From CAYMKL01 sp964390805 (GTDB lineage: Bacteria; Chloroflexota; Anaerolineae; VGOG01): 64,000 bases of DNA. Of this stretch, positions 8,328 to 16,854 are shown one piece after another. Every line of letters begins with the position of its first letter. Within the stretch, counting starts at the first letter, position 1. The DNA is taken from the NCBI GenBank assembly GCA_964390805.1, contig CAYMKL010000024.1, forward strand, positions 3,092-67,091, given 5' to 3'. The position numbers were made by a program, and so were the translations under genes. The notes under the pieces were generated by a model. It searched no databases and was not told the DNA's origin. It was given only the letters and a program-made list of their open reading frames with translations.

Positions 8328-9350
8328 GTGCATAGGTTGGAATACATCATTCGGCGGCTGGCGATGGCGGTGCTTGTACTCGTCAGCGTCTCCGTCATCA
8401 CCTTCTTCATTGCCCGCGTCGTCCCTTCCAATCCGGCCGCCGCCTGGGTTGGACCACACCCTACGCAGGAGCAAATCGCCCTGGCCACCGAGCGACTGGG
8501 GCTGGATCGTCCGCTCCACGAACAGTACTTGCGCTACATACGTGGGCTTCTGCAAGGTGATCTAGGCAATTCGATCAAGACACACCAGCCTATCACCACC
8601 GACCTCAAAACCTTCCTGCCCGCCACCCTGGAGTTGGTTCTGGCTGGCATGGTGATGGCGGTCACGCTCGGTATTCCCCTCGGCGTTCTCTCAGGAGCCT
8701 ACAAGGGTAGCTTGCTGGACCACTTCACGCGCCTCTTCTCCATTGCTGGCGTCTCGATGCCCACGTTCTGGTTGGGGTTGTTGTTGCAACTGCTTTTCTT
8801 CAGCCGGTTGGGTATCTTGCCCCTGGCGGGGCGCACCTCCACTCAAGTGGCCCTCTACAATCCAGTGGAGCAAATCACGGGCTTCTATCTGATTGATACG
8901 GCGATTACGGGCAACTGGGTGGCTTTCAAAGATGCTCTGAGCCACATCATTCTGCCGTCTTTCACCCTGGCGACCTACGCCATCGGCCTGACCATCCGCA
9001 TGACCCGCTCGACTATGATCGAGGTGTTGAGCGAGAAATATATCCTGGCGGCTCGGGCCGCTGGCATCTCAGAACGGATCGTCCTGTTCGTCCTGGCGCT
9101 GAAAAACGCCATCATTCCCACCATCACCGTGCTTGGCCTCTCATTTGTCTATTCGCTGACCGGCGCCATTCTGGTCGAGGTCATCTTCTCCTGGCCTGGG
9201 TTGGGCTCCTACGTCACCAACGCTGTGCTCAGCATTGATTTCCCGGTCATCGTTTCGGTGACGTTGGTGGTCACCGTCTTTTACGTCTTTATCAACCTTC
9301 TTCTGGATCTGGGACAGGCGATGCTTGACCCCCGGGTCACGCTGAAATAG
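8328..9350 (+). CDS. Dipeptide/oligopeptide ABC transporter permease, DppB type
   Basis: A 340-aa inner-membrane subunit with about six transmembrane segments and the DppB-type N-terminal segment (IIRRLAMAVLVLVSVSVITFF). The EAA loop typical of binding-protein-dependent permeases is seen at ILAARAAGISERIVLFVLAL. It starts with GTG at 8328 after AGGGGATG. It pairs with the DppC-like permease at 10120, and a racemase gene is inserted between them. Confidence 0.92.
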   Translation: MHRLEYIIRRLAMAVLVLVSVSVITFFIARVVPSNPAAAWVGPHPTQEQIALATERLGLDRPLHEQYLRYIRGLLQGDLGNSIKTHQPITTDLKTFLPATLELVLAGMVMAVTLGIPLGVLSGAYKGSLLDHFTRLFSIAGVSMPTFWLGLLLQLLFFSRLGILPLAGRTSTQVALYNPVEQITGFYLIDTAITGNWVAFKDALSHIILPSFTLATYAIGLTIRMTRSTMIEVLSEKYILAARAAGISERIVLFVLALKNAIIPTITVLGLSFVYSLTGAILVEVIFSWPGLGSYVTNAVLSIDFPVIVSVTLVVTVFYVFINLLLDLGQAMLDPRVTLK

Positions 9351-9359
9351 GAGGCAACC

Positions 9360-10106
9360 GTGCACATTCGCGTCATAAATCCAACCATCACCACTCGATG
9401 GGCAGAAGACACCCGACGCGCCTACGCCGATGCCGCTCGCCCAGGCACCCACGTCAGCGTCGTCTCGCTGGATTGGGGCACCGCCTCCATCGAAAGCTAT
9501 CGCGACGAGGCGCTGGTGGTGCCCGACATCTTGGCCAAAGTGGTGGAGGCCGAACAAGCCGGCGCCGACGCGGTCATCATTGACTGCATGGCCGACCCTG
9601 GCCTGTACGCCGCCCGCGAACTGGTCAGCATCCCCGTCATTGGGCCAGCCCAGGCCACCATGCACCTGGCCGCCATGCTGGGCCACCGTTTCTCTGTCCT
9701 CACCGTGTTCGATCACGACATCCCGTCGGTGGAAGACCAGGTGGCCCGCTATGGCTTGTCCACCAAGCTGGCCTCGGCGCGGGCCTTTAACATCCCCGTG
9801 CTGGCTCTGGACGAAGATATCGAGGCAACCACACAGGTGCTCGTCAATCTCAGCGAGCAGGCGGTGCGGGAAGATGGCGCCCACGTCATCATCCCCGGAT
9901 GCACCGGTCTGGCAGGGCTGGCGCCACGGATACAGGCAGGCCTGGCCGAGCGGGGCTGCGAGGTGCCTGTGCTGGATCCCCCTTCGGTGGCCATGAAGCT
10001 GGCCGAATCACTGGTGGACTTGGGTCAAGCCCACAGCAAACAAACCTACCCGCACCCGCCGAGCAAGGAGATACGCTGGCCATCAAAGGCTCCATTTGGC
10101 GCATAG
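9360..10106 (+). CDS. Asp/Glu/hydantoin racemase family protein
   Basis: A 248-aa cofactor-independent racemase of the two-cysteine family. Both catalytic cysteines are visible: Cys76 in AVIIDCMADPGL and Cys181 in VIIPGCTGLAGL. The motif context (VINPT near the N-terminus, DCMADPG) fits hydantoin or related racemases better than aspartate racemases. The GTG start follows AGGAGG by a few bases. It sits between the two permease genes of an ABC importer, so it probably inverts the configuration of the imported compound before DUF917 or M29-like enzymes act on it. The exact substrate is not known. Confidence 0.85.
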   Translation: MHIRVINPTITTRWAEDTRRAYADAARPGTHVSVVSLDWGTASIESYRDEALVVPDILAKVVEAEQAGADAVIIDCMADPGLYAARELVSIPVIGPAQATMHLAAMLGHRFSVLTVFDHDIPSVEDQVARYGLSTKLASARAFNIPVLALDEDIEATTQVLVNLSEQAVREDGAHVIIPGCTGLAGLAPRIQAGLAERGCEVPVLDPPSVAMKLAESLVDLGQAHSKQTYPHPPSKEIRWPSKAPFGA

Positions 10107-10119
10107 AGTGGAGAAGATC

Positions 10120-11031
10120 GTGGACTCAACCATCGAATGGTCGGATACAGAAGCCATACAGCGCACGGCACGCTTCCAGGAACTGGGGCTGATGTTGCAG
10201 GCATTTCGGCGGGATCCGCTGGCGGTGATCAGTCTGGTGGTGATCGTCCTCTTTATCCTGGCAGCGATTCTGGCGCCATGGCTGACCTCCTACCCGGATC
10301 AAGGACAGGGCGTCCCCAACATCCTGGAGAAGTTTCAGCCCCCCAGCCGGACTCACCCCTTGGGCACCGACTACCTGGGACGCGACGTGTGGGCTCGCCT
10401 GCTGTTCGGGGGGCGCAGTTCCCTCAGCATCGGGTTTCTGGTGGTTCTCGTGGCCAGCGTCATCGGCATCCCTCTGGGCGCCATCGCCGGCTATTACGGC
10501 GGCTGGATAGACGACATCCTGATGCGCATCACAGACATCTTCCTGGCCTTCCCTCCCCTGCTGCTGGCCATTGCCATCGCTGCTGCGCTGGGGGCCAGCT
10601 TCGTGAACGCCATGATCGCCATCGCCTTCACCTGGTGGCCCTGGTATGCCCGCCTGGTGCGGGCGCAAACCCTGTCCCTGCGCGAGGAGTACTTCATTGA
10701 GGCCGCGCGCAGCATCGGCGTGAGCGACGCGAACATCATCGTGCGTCACATCTTGCCCAATGTATTGACTCCCGTGCTGGTGCAGGTCACAATGGACATC
10801 GGTTCTGCCATTCTCACCGGTGCGGCCCTCAGCTTCATCGGCCTGGGCGTCCAGCCACCGGCTCCGGACTGGGGCAAGATGATCAGCACCGGACGCATCT
10901 ACTTCATCGAGCGGCCGTGGTTCGCCGGATCCGCAGGGGCGGCGATTTTCCTGGTCACTTTGGCCTTCAACCTGCTGGGCGACGCGGTGCGCGACGTGGC
11001 CGACCCTCGCACCAGGAGGGCCGTCGCATGA
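10120..11031 (+). CDS. Dipeptide/oligopeptide ABC transporter permease, DppC type
   Basis: About 303 aa, with the DppC-specific N-terminal segment (FRRDPLAVISLVVIVLF), the conserved HPLGTDYLGRDVWARLL motif, five to six membrane spans and the EAA loop EYFIEAARSIGVSDANIIVRHI. Several starts are possible: TTG 10096, GTG 10108 and GTG 10120. I chose GTG 10120 because GGAGAAG lies at a proper distance before it and the others lack a ribosome site. The last bases overlap the next ATG (ATGA), showing translational coupling to the ATPase gene. Confidence 0.9.
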   Translation: MDSTIEWSDTEAIQRTARFQELGLMLQAFRRDPLAVISLVVIVLFILAAILAPWLTSYPDQGQGVPNILEKFQPPSRTHPLGTDYLGRDVWARLLFGGRSSLSIGFLVVLVASVIGIPLGAIAGYYGGWIDDILMRITDIFLAFPPLLLAIAIAAALGASFVNAMIAIAFTWWPWYARLVRAQTLSLREEYFIEAARSIGVSDANIIVRHILPNVLTPVLVQVTMDIGSAILTGAALSFIGLGVQPPAPDWGKMISTGRIYFIERPWFAGSAGAAIFLVTLAFNLLGDAVRDVADPRTRRAVA

Positions 11032-12041
11032 GCGAAGTTTTGCTGTCTGTCGAAGACCTGCACGTTCGCTTCAGAACCTACGCTGGCGTGGTTCACGCCG
11101 TCAACGGGATGACCTTTGACGTGCGCAGAGGCGAGATCTTCGGCCTGGTGGGGGAATCGGGCTGCGGTAAGACGGTGACGGGATTCGCCGTGCTGCGCAT
11201 GGTTCCATCCCCCGGCGAGATTGTGCAGGGACGTATCAAATTTCAGAGTGAAGACTTGCTGCAGAAGAGTGAGAGCGAGATGCAAAAGGTGCGGGGAGGG
11301 CGCATCGCCATGATCTTCCAGGACCCCTCGGCCTCGCTGAATCCTGTCTTCAGCATCGGCAGTCAGGTGACTCGCGTCATTCGGCAGCACGTATCGGTAG
11401 GCCAGGATGAAGCTCGCCAGCGCGCCCTGGAGATGTTTGAGGCCGTGGGCCTGCCTGATCCCCCTGGCGTTCTCCGCGCCTACCCCCACGAGTTGAGCGG
11501 CGGCATGCAACAAAGGGCGATGATCGCCATGGCCCTCTCCTCCGGCGCTGAGCTTCTCATCGCCGATGAGCCGACCACTGCCCTGGACGTGACCATTCAG
11601 GCCCAGATTCTGGCCTTACTTACCGAGCTACGGGAGAAGCAGAGCGTGTCCATCCTCCTCATCACCCACGATCTGGCAGTGGTGGCCGAAACCTGCGACC
11701 GGGTGGGAGTGGCCTACGCAGGTGATATCGTGGAGATGGGCAAGGCTGATGACGTCTTGCTCCGCATGAAACATCCCTATACCCAGGGGTTGCTGGCGGC
11801 TTTGCCCCGCCCTACCCAGCGGGGGCACTCGCTGCAATCCATTGAAGGAAGTGTGCCCGATGGCCTCTATCTGCCGCCGGGATGCCCCTTCCATCCCCGT
11901 TGCCCCGAGGCCATGGACATCTGCCAGGCAGAGAAGCCGCTCCTCTTCTCCGTCCCCCCCTCTTTCCCCCCCAATGGGGGGGATGAAAGGGGGGGGCACA
12001 TGGCGGCCTGCTATCTCTACGGACAGGAGAACGCGGCATGA
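11028..12041 (+). CDS. Oligopeptide ABC transporter ATP-binding protein, DppD type
   Basis: A 337-aa cytoplasmic ATPase. Walker A is GESGCGKT, signature LSGGMQQR, Walker B LLIADEPTTALD, and the C-terminal oligopeptide-family domain ends with PPGCPFHPRCPEAM. The ATG overlaps the preceding stop by 4 bp. In the C-terminal tail, 11957-11999 is a run of C followed by a run of G (PPSFPPNGGDERGG). It is a small palindromic insert of the kind scattered in this genome, kept in frame after the CPEAM zinc-like motif. Confidence 0.93.
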   Translation: MSEVLLSVEDLHVRFRTYAGVVHAVNGMTFDVRRGEIFGLVGESGCGKTVTGFAVLRMVPSPGEIVQGRIKFQSEDLLQKSESEMQKVRGGRIAMIFQDPSASLNPVFSIGSQVTRVIRQHVSVGQDEARQRALEMFEAVGLPDPPGVLRAYPHELSGGMQQRAMIAMALSSGAELLIADEPTTALDVTIQAQILALLTELREKQSVSILLITHDLAVVAETCDRVGVAYAGDIVEMGKADDVLLRMKHPYTQGLLAALPRPTQRGHSLQSIEGSVPDGLYLPPGCPFHPRCPEAMDICQAEKPLLFSVPPSFPPNGGDERGGHMAACYLYGQENAA

Positions 12042-13039
12042 GCGCAGCCCCACTGCTAGAGACACGAGGACTGACCAAGCACTTTGCATCCCAGCGTGGT
12101 CTCCTGAGCCGCCGTCGGAAGTGGGTGCGGGCCCTCGACCGCGCGGACCTGTCCATCAACCGGCAGGAGACCCTCGGGGTGGTGGGGGAATCGGGCTGCG
12201 GCAAGACCACGTTGGGGCGGGTCATCATGCGCCTCATCCAACCCACGTCGGGACAGGTGTTGTTTGAAGGACAAGACATCGCCCCCCTCAGCAACCGCGA
12301 GATGCGCCGCTATCGCCGCGACATGCAGATGGTCTTCCAGAGCCCATATTCTTCGTTCAACCCCCGCTTCAGTGTCATGGGTTCCATCACTGAACCGCTG
12401 CGGACGCACACCAGGTTACGTGGCGAGACCCTGGCTGCCCGGGCGCGTGAGCTTTTGGAACAGGCAGGCATGCCTGGCGAGATTCTGTACCGCTACCCCC
12501 ACGAGTTCAGTGGCGGACAGTTGCAGCGTATCGCCATCGCCAGAGCCCTGGCCCTCAACCCCAAGTTCATCGTCCTGGATGAACCGACTTCAGCGCTGGA
12601 TGTCTCGGTCCAGGCGCAGATCATCAATTTGCTGCAGAAGCTCCAACGAGAGTTCGAGCTGACCTACCTCTTCATCACCCACGACTTGAGCGTGGTGCAG
12701 CACATCAGCGATCGCATTGCGGTGATGTACCTGGGGAAAGTGGTGGAACTCAGTACGACCGAGGTCATCTTCTCCGAACCGCAGCACCCATACACGCAGG
12801 CGCTTCTGGCCTCGGCCCCCAGCCTGGATCCTGAACTGCGGCGAGAGCGCATCATCTTGCCAGGAGGGGTACCCGATCCGGCGAACCCACCACCAGGTTG
12901 CAGCTTCCACCCTCGCTGTCCGATGGTCATGACCGTATGTTCGGAGATCGAACCCGCTTTCATAGACATCGGCAACGGGCATAAGGTTGCCTGTCATCTG
13001 GTTGGTGGAGAGAGAAGAGAGACCCTGAGGGTTTCCTAA
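12038..13039 (+). CDS. Oligopeptide ABC transporter ATP-binding protein, DppF type
   Basis: A 333-aa partner ATPase to the DppD-like subunit. Walker A GESGCGKTT, Q-loop QMVFQSPYSS, signature FSGGQLQRIAIARAL, Walker B FIVLDEPTSALD and the C-terminal PPGCSFHPRCP tail are all present. Its ATG overlaps the preceding stop (ATGA). The final codons form the left arm of a hairpin at 13021-13051. Confidence 0.93.
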   Translation: MSAAPLLETRGLTKHFASQRGLLSRRRKWVRALDRADLSINRQETLGVVGESGCGKTTLGRVIMRLIQPTSGQVLFEGQDIAPLSNREMRRYRRDMQMVFQSPYSSFNPRFSVMGSITEPLRTHTRLRGETLAARARELLEQAGMPGEILYRYPHEFSGGQLQRIAIARALALNPKFIVLDEPTSALDVSVQAQIINLLQKLQREFELTYLFITHDLSVVQHISDRIAVMYLGKVVELSTTEVIFSEPQHPYTQALLASAPSLDPELRRERIILPGGVPDPANPPPGCSFHPRCPMVMTVCSEIEPAFIDIGNGHKVACHLVGGERRETLRVS

Positions 13040-13051
13040 ACCCTTAGGGTC
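13021..13051 (+). promoter_or_regulatory. Stem-loop spanning the dppF-like stop codon
   Basis: GACCCTGAGGGTTT (13021-13034) and AAACCCTTAGGGTC (13038-13051) pair over 14 bp with one G-U pair and a 3-nt loop. There is no T-run, so it is more likely a processing or stability stem, or a dispersed repeat, than a full terminator. DUF917 starts 31 bp later. Confidence 0.5.
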
Positions 13052-13081
13052 TGCATCAACAAACTGAGGAGGAAAAGCACA

Positions 13082-14221
13082 ATGCCACGTGGAAAGCTAG
13101 AGACTCTACAAGACTGTGAGGATTTCGTTCGAGGCTGCCTGTTTATGGGAACCGGTGGCGGCGGGAGCGTCGCCTGGGGAATGGGCATGCTCAAAGACGC
13201 CCTGAAAGACGGCCTGGCCCTGGAATGGGTGGACGTGAACGACATCCCCGACGATGTGTGGACGGTCACCCCCTACGGGATGGGCTCCATTGCACCCACC
13301 ACCCAGGAGACGCTGGATGAAATCGAGCGGCTTGGACTAGTAAACAAGTTCGGCAACCGCTCGATGGAAGAGGCCGTCAAGGAGCTGGGGAACTACCTGG
13401 GTCAACCCATCGGCTGCCTGGTCGCGGCCGAGCTGGGCGCGGGCAATACGCCGGCCCCGCTGGTCACCGGCGCGCGGCTGGGCATCCTCGTCGTGGACGG
13501 AGATTACGCCGGCCGGGCCATCCCCGACGAAATGCAGGGCACGCCTTACCTGTATGGCAAGCACAGTTGGCCGTTCGCCAGCGTGGATAAGTGGGGAAAC
13601 GTGGCCATCGTCAAGTATACCGTCAACCCTCACATGCTGGAACGGATCGGCAAACTACTGGCCGTCGCAGCCTACGGCGGCACGACGATGGCAGCTACCC
13701 CTCTGCCCGCCATCGAGATGAAGGAAATCCTGGTCCGCGATACCCTCACCAGGTCCTTTGCCCTGGGGAAAGCCATGCGCCAGGCCCGAGAGAAGGGCGG
13801 CGATCCGATTGATGCGGCCTTGGAAATCACCGGCGGCTGGCGTCTCTTTGAAGGGGTCGTCAGCGGCAAGGACTGGGAGGACCGGGGGGGCTACATGTTC
13901 GGCACCACCCACGTCCAAGGCACCGGTGACTACGCAGGGCAAACGCTGGACGTGTGGTTCAAGAACGAGAACCACGTTTCGTGGCTTAACGGCCAACCGT
14001 GGGTTTGCAGTCCCGATCTGGTCACCCTGGCCTACAAAGAGAGCGCCGAAGGCACAACCAACACGCTCATCAAAGAAGGCGATCATATAGTAGCCATAGG
14101 CATCAAGGGGCTGGAGGCCTTCCGCACCGAGTTTGGCCTGAACGAAGCGGCCGGCCCCCGCTACTTTGGCTTCGACATTGACTACGTACCCATCGAGGAG
14201 CTGATGGAAGGGAGGGCATAG
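13082..14221 (+). CDS. DUF917 / S-methyl-thiohydantoin desulfurase-domain protein
   Basis: A 379-aa protein of the DUF917 (S-Me-THD) family. The diagnostic start LQDCEDFVRGCLFMGTGGGGS is followed by YGMGSIAPTTQE, and AAELGAGNTPAPLVTGARLGI is the second conserved block. Family members are often linked to hydantoin or oxoproline utilisation, and a thiohydantoin desulfurase activity gave the domain its name. Here it follows the importer and racemase, which supports action on a cyclic amide or amino-acid derivative. No HyuA/HyuB hydantoinase genes are present in the operon. The ATG is preceded by GAGGAAAAGC. Confidence 0.82.
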   Translation: MPRGKLETLQDCEDFVRGCLFMGTGGGGSVAWGMGMLKDALKDGLALEWVDVNDIPDDVWTVTPYGMGSIAPTTQETLDEIERLGLVNKFGNRSMEEAVKELGNYLGQPIGCLVAAELGAGNTPAPLVTGARLGILVVDGDYAGRAIPDEMQGTPYLYGKHSWPFASVDKWGNVAIVKYTVNPHMLERIGKLLAVAAYGGTTMAATPLPAIEMKEILVRDTLTRSFALGKAMRQAREKGGDPIDAALEITGGWRLFEGVVSGKDWEDRGGYMFGTTHVQGTGDYAGQTLDVWFKNENHVSWLNGQPWVCSPDLVTLAYKESAEGTTNTLIKEGDHIVAIGIKGLEAFRTEFGLNEAAGPRYFGFDIDYVPIEELMEGRA

Positions 14222-14222
14222 C

Positions 14223-15263
14223 GTGTTTACCCTAGGCACAGAGCCCCGTGACGAATACTATGCCTTCGAGCTGGCCCTGGCTGCGCGCAAGTTGGTAACG
14301 GAGGTTCGTCCGCTAAAGCCTGGGCATCAAGTGCTGATCACCGCCGACACCGCCTCGGACGCGCGGGTGGTGCAGGCCACGGCTGGCGCTGCCTACGCAG
14401 CAGGGGGAGTGCCCACCGTCATCTGGTACCCAACGCTGCCAGCCCCGATGCAGGAACCACCCGCGCCAGTGGCCAAAGCTGTTATGGGCGCCGACGTGTG
14501 GTTTGATTTTGCGGTGGCCTACCAGCTCTACAGCCCAGCCTACCATGCCGCCATCCAAAATGGTTGCATCTACGTCTGTCTGACCGGCATGGATGCAGAC
14601 ATGATGGTCCGCACCATCGGACGCACAACCTACGCGCCCCTGCAAGAGATGGCCACTCGCCTTTACCAACTTTCGCAGGCCGCCGACACCATCCGCATCA
14701 CCAGCCCGGCTGGCAGCGATGCAACAATGAAAGTGGACAAAGCGGGCGATCGCTTCTGGGAGCCGCCGCCCGCTGAAGGCGGTTTCCCCCAGATGCTCGG
14801 CGGGCAGTCGGGCTTTATGATCCATCGCCAGAGCTTTGAGGGGGTGCTGGTCTTCGATGGAACGCTGTGGCCCCCAGCCGAGTTAGGGGTACTGCACACA
14901 CCGGTCCGGCTGACCATCGAGGGGGGATACATCAAGCAGATCGAGGGTGGTGTTGAGGCCACCCTCTTTGCCCGCTGGCTGGAGGGCTTTGGGCATCCCG
15001 CAGCTTACCTGGTGGACCACGCCTGCTACGGATTCAACCCTGGCGTCACGCGACCCAGCGGGCGCATCCTGGAAGATGAACGGGTCTTCGGCTGCATACA
15101 GTTTGGCATCGGCGCTCCCGATCATGGGTCGCCAGTCCACACCGATGGCGTGGTGCTAAACCCGTCGGTATGGCTGGACGAGGTGCAGATAGAGGAAGCG
15201 GGGCGCTACGTGCACCCTGAGCTGGTGGCGTTGTGTCGCGCTCTGGGCGCAGCAGGTTACTGA
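14223..15263 (+). CDS. M29-aminopeptidase-like / NicX-like protein
   Basis: A 346-aa protein that resembles the M29 aminopeptidase T superfamily, which includes 2,5-dihydroxypyridine 5,6-dioxygenase. The N-terminal half carries 'LKPGHQVLITADTASDARV'. The C-terminal half carries candidate metal ligands in EGFGHPAAYLVDHACYGFNP, GAPDHGSPVHTDGV and ILEDERVFGCIQFGIG. GTG at 14223 begins one base after the DUF917 stop, preceded by GGGAGG. It is similar in plan to the protein encoded at 15343, so the two may be paralogous subunits or sequential enzymes. Peptidase versus ring-cleaving activity cannot be decided from sequence. Confidence 0.65.
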   Translation: MFTLGTEPRDEYYAFELALAARKLVTEVRPLKPGHQVLITADTASDARVVQATAGAAYAAGGVPTVIWYPTLPAPMQEPPAPVAKAVMGADVWFDFAVAYQLYSPAYHAAIQNGCIYVCLTGMDADMMVRTIGRTTYAPLQEMATRLYQLSQAADTIRITSPAGSDATMKVDKAGDRFWEPPPAEGGFPQMLGGQSGFMIHRQSFEGVLVFDGTLWPPAELGVLHTPVRLTIEGGYIKQIEGGVEATLFARWLEGFGHPAAYLVDHACYGFNPGVTRPSGRILEDERVFGCIQFGIGAPDHGSPVHTDGVVLNPSVWLDEVQIEEAGRYVHPELVALCRALGAAGY

Positions 15264-15265
15264 CA

Positions 15266-15346
15266 ATGGAAACCTTAGACGAACTCTGCTTGCAATACGC
15301 CGCTGAACTCAAAGAACGATACGCAACCAAGGAGGACAAAGCATGA
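15266..15346 (+). CDS. 26-aa small ORF coupled to the M29 gene
   Basis: An ATG three bases after the preceding stop opens a 26-codon frame (METLDELCLQYAAELKERY... ending KEDKA). Its TGA overlaps the ATG of the next gene (ATGA at 15343-15346). The peptide is acidic and helical in composition. Its last codons contain AAGGAGG, the ribosome site of the next gene, so the frame could act as a translational coupler between the two M29-like genes. It could also be a chance frame; its own ribosome site is weak. Confidence 0.4.
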   Translation: METLDELCLQYAAELKERYATKEDKA

Positions 15347-16401
15347 GCTGGCCCCAAAAAGAAGCCATCACCCAGGGGGTGATAGCTATGCTGCGCGTGA
15401 ACATGGGACTCAAATCCGGTGAAAGGCTGCTGGTGGTGACCGATGTGCCCCGCTCCCAGGACTGGCAGACCGAAAGCCAGGCAAAGCTAGAGGACATGCT
15501 GGAGCGAGCTATGCTGGCCCGTCTGGTCGCCGACGTGGCGACCGATCATTGCCTCGACTGTTCTATCCAGTTTCTGCCCTTTCCCGCCACGGGTATGCAC
15601 GGTGCCGAGCCAGACGAAGCGACTGCTGCCCGCATGCAAGACGCAGACGTGGTCATCGCCCTGACCACTTATTCCCTCTCCCACACCAACGCCCGTCAGC
15701 GGGCGACCCAGGCCAGGGCGCGCCTGGCCAGCATGCCCGGCTTCGAAGCCCGCATGTTCGAAGCGGGTGGCCCTATGGCCGCTGATCACAAGCAAATCGC
15801 GGCCGATTGCCGGGCCTTTGCCGATTTGCTGACCTCCGCCAGCGAAGTCGTGGTCCGCACCCCCAGCGGCACCGATCTGCGCTTCAGCCTGAAAGGGCGG
15901 ATGGGACACGTGGATGATGGTCTGTATGGAACCGCACCGGGGTCGTGGGGCAATCTGCCCGCTGGCGAATGCTACGCTGTCCCGTTAGAAGGAACCGGCG
16001 AGGGTCAACTGGTAGCTTCTGCCGGCTGGCATCCCAACCTGACCGAAGACATGGTTTTCCGCATCGAAAAGGGAGAAGTGGTTGAACTGCTGGGGGGAGG
16101 AGCGGTGGGGGACGAATTTCGCCAGTTGCTCCAACTTGGCAGCGACGACCCTGTCTACAAAGCGCGGCGCAACCTGGCCGAATTGGGAATCGGCACCAAT
16201 CCCAATGCCCGCAGGCCGGACAACGTTCTGGAGGCTGAGAAGATCAAGGGGACGGTTCACATCGCCATCGGTGACAACATCCACATGGGAGGGCAAGTCG
16301 AAGCGGACCTGCACGAAGACTTTGTCCAGCCCCAGCCTGATCTGTTTCTGGATGGGAGGCCGGTGATCGTCGGCGGCGAGTGGAGAATCGGTGACATTTA
16401 G
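15343..16401 (+). CDS. Aminopeptidase of the M29 (thermophilic metalloaminopeptidase) family
   Basis: A 352-aa protein with the M29 C-terminal metal-binding pattern: IKGTVHIAIGDNIHMGGQVEADLHEDFV followed by LFLDGRPVI, and the upstream AGWHPNLTEDMVF block. M29 enzymes are cobalt- or zinc-activated aminopeptidases, so it may release amino acids from imported peptides or derivatives. The start ATG follows AAGGAGG. It is the last gene of the dpp-DUF917 operon. The pairing of two M29-like genes with DUF917 is unusual and no specific pathway is assigned. Confidence 0.78.
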   Translation: MSWPQKEAITQGVIAMLRVNMGLKSGERLLVVTDVPRSQDWQTESQAKLEDMLERAMLARLVADVATDHCLDCSIQFLPFPATGMHGAEPDEATAARMQDADVVIALTTYSLSHTNARQRATQARARLASMPGFEARMFEAGGPMAADHKQIAADCRAFADLLTSASEVVVRTPSGTDLRFSLKGRMGHVDDGLYGTAPGSWGNLPAGECYAVPLEGTGEGQLVASAGWHPNLTEDMVFRIEKGEVVELLGGGAVGDEFRQLLQLGSDDPVYKARRNLAELGIGTNPNARRPDNVLEAEKIKGTVHIAIGDNIHMGGQVEADLHEDFVQPQPDLFLDGRPVIVGGEWRIGDI

Positions 16402-16461
16402 CGCCGCCGCAAAAGCAAATTCAACATTACATTCACAACCGCTTATCCCGGAGGTAATGCC

Positions 16462-16794
16462 ATGGCCGAACCCAACCCCGGAACCCTGCAAGCCTACCTC
16501 GATCGTCCCCTCGACGACTTGATGGCGGAGCTGGAACTCTACGACCCGGCCAGCCGAAGCCCCGCCGAGGTGTGGAACAAGATAGCCGGGCCGCTGCGCC
16601 AGCGCCTGTGCGTGGAGTGGGGCTATTGCACCGTGCGCCAGGACGCGCGCTGGGAGGACGACCTCGACCTGGCGATGGCCGTGTTCAGCGTGCTGGCATC
16701 GCGCGCGCTCCACCTGCCCATCCCCGCCGACCTGGCCCTGGTCACCACCATTGTCGTCAAACGGGGCCTCGACGCTTTCTGCAAATGCCCGTAA
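16462..16794 (+). CDS. Small unknown protein upstream of the CHAT-STAND-TPR gene
   Basis: A 110-aa protein with a GGAGGT ribosome site before ATG. No family was recognised. It is acidic in the first half (LDRPLDDLMAELELYD), then carries a Trp/Cys-bearing core (VEWGYCTVRQDARWEDD) and a hydrophobic helix (LALVTTIVVKRGLDAF). It is soluble in character, with no signal peptide. It lies 60 bp upstream of the 1,162-aa CHAT gene in the same direction and is probably co-transcribed. Possible roles are an effector-associated adaptor or a substrate of the protease; both are inference. Confidence 0.65.
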   Translation: MAEPNPGTLQAYLDRPLDDLMAELELYDPASRSPAEVWNKIAGPLRQRLCVEWGYCTVRQDARWEDDLDLAMAVFSVLASRALHLPIPADLALVTTIVVKRGLDAFCKCP

Positions 16795-16798
16795 ATCG

Positions 16799-16831
16799 CA
16801 CTCTCCCGTAGGCTCGTATCCTGCGGGAGGG
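16799..16831 (+). promoter_or_regulatory. Hairpin in front of the CHAT gene
   Basis: CTCTCCCGTAGG and CCTGCGGGAGGG form an imperfect stem of about 11 bp around a short loop, ending just before the AAAGGAGG site at 16840. It may moderate read-through from the 110-aa gene to the CHAT gene. Confidence 0.4.
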
Positions 16832-16854
16832 TGCTGTGCAAAGGAGGACTTGTC

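Noticed and set aside
16831..16854. GTG start for the CHAT-STAND gene at 16831
   Set aside because: It would translate through the AAAGGAGG ribosome site of the ATG at 16855.
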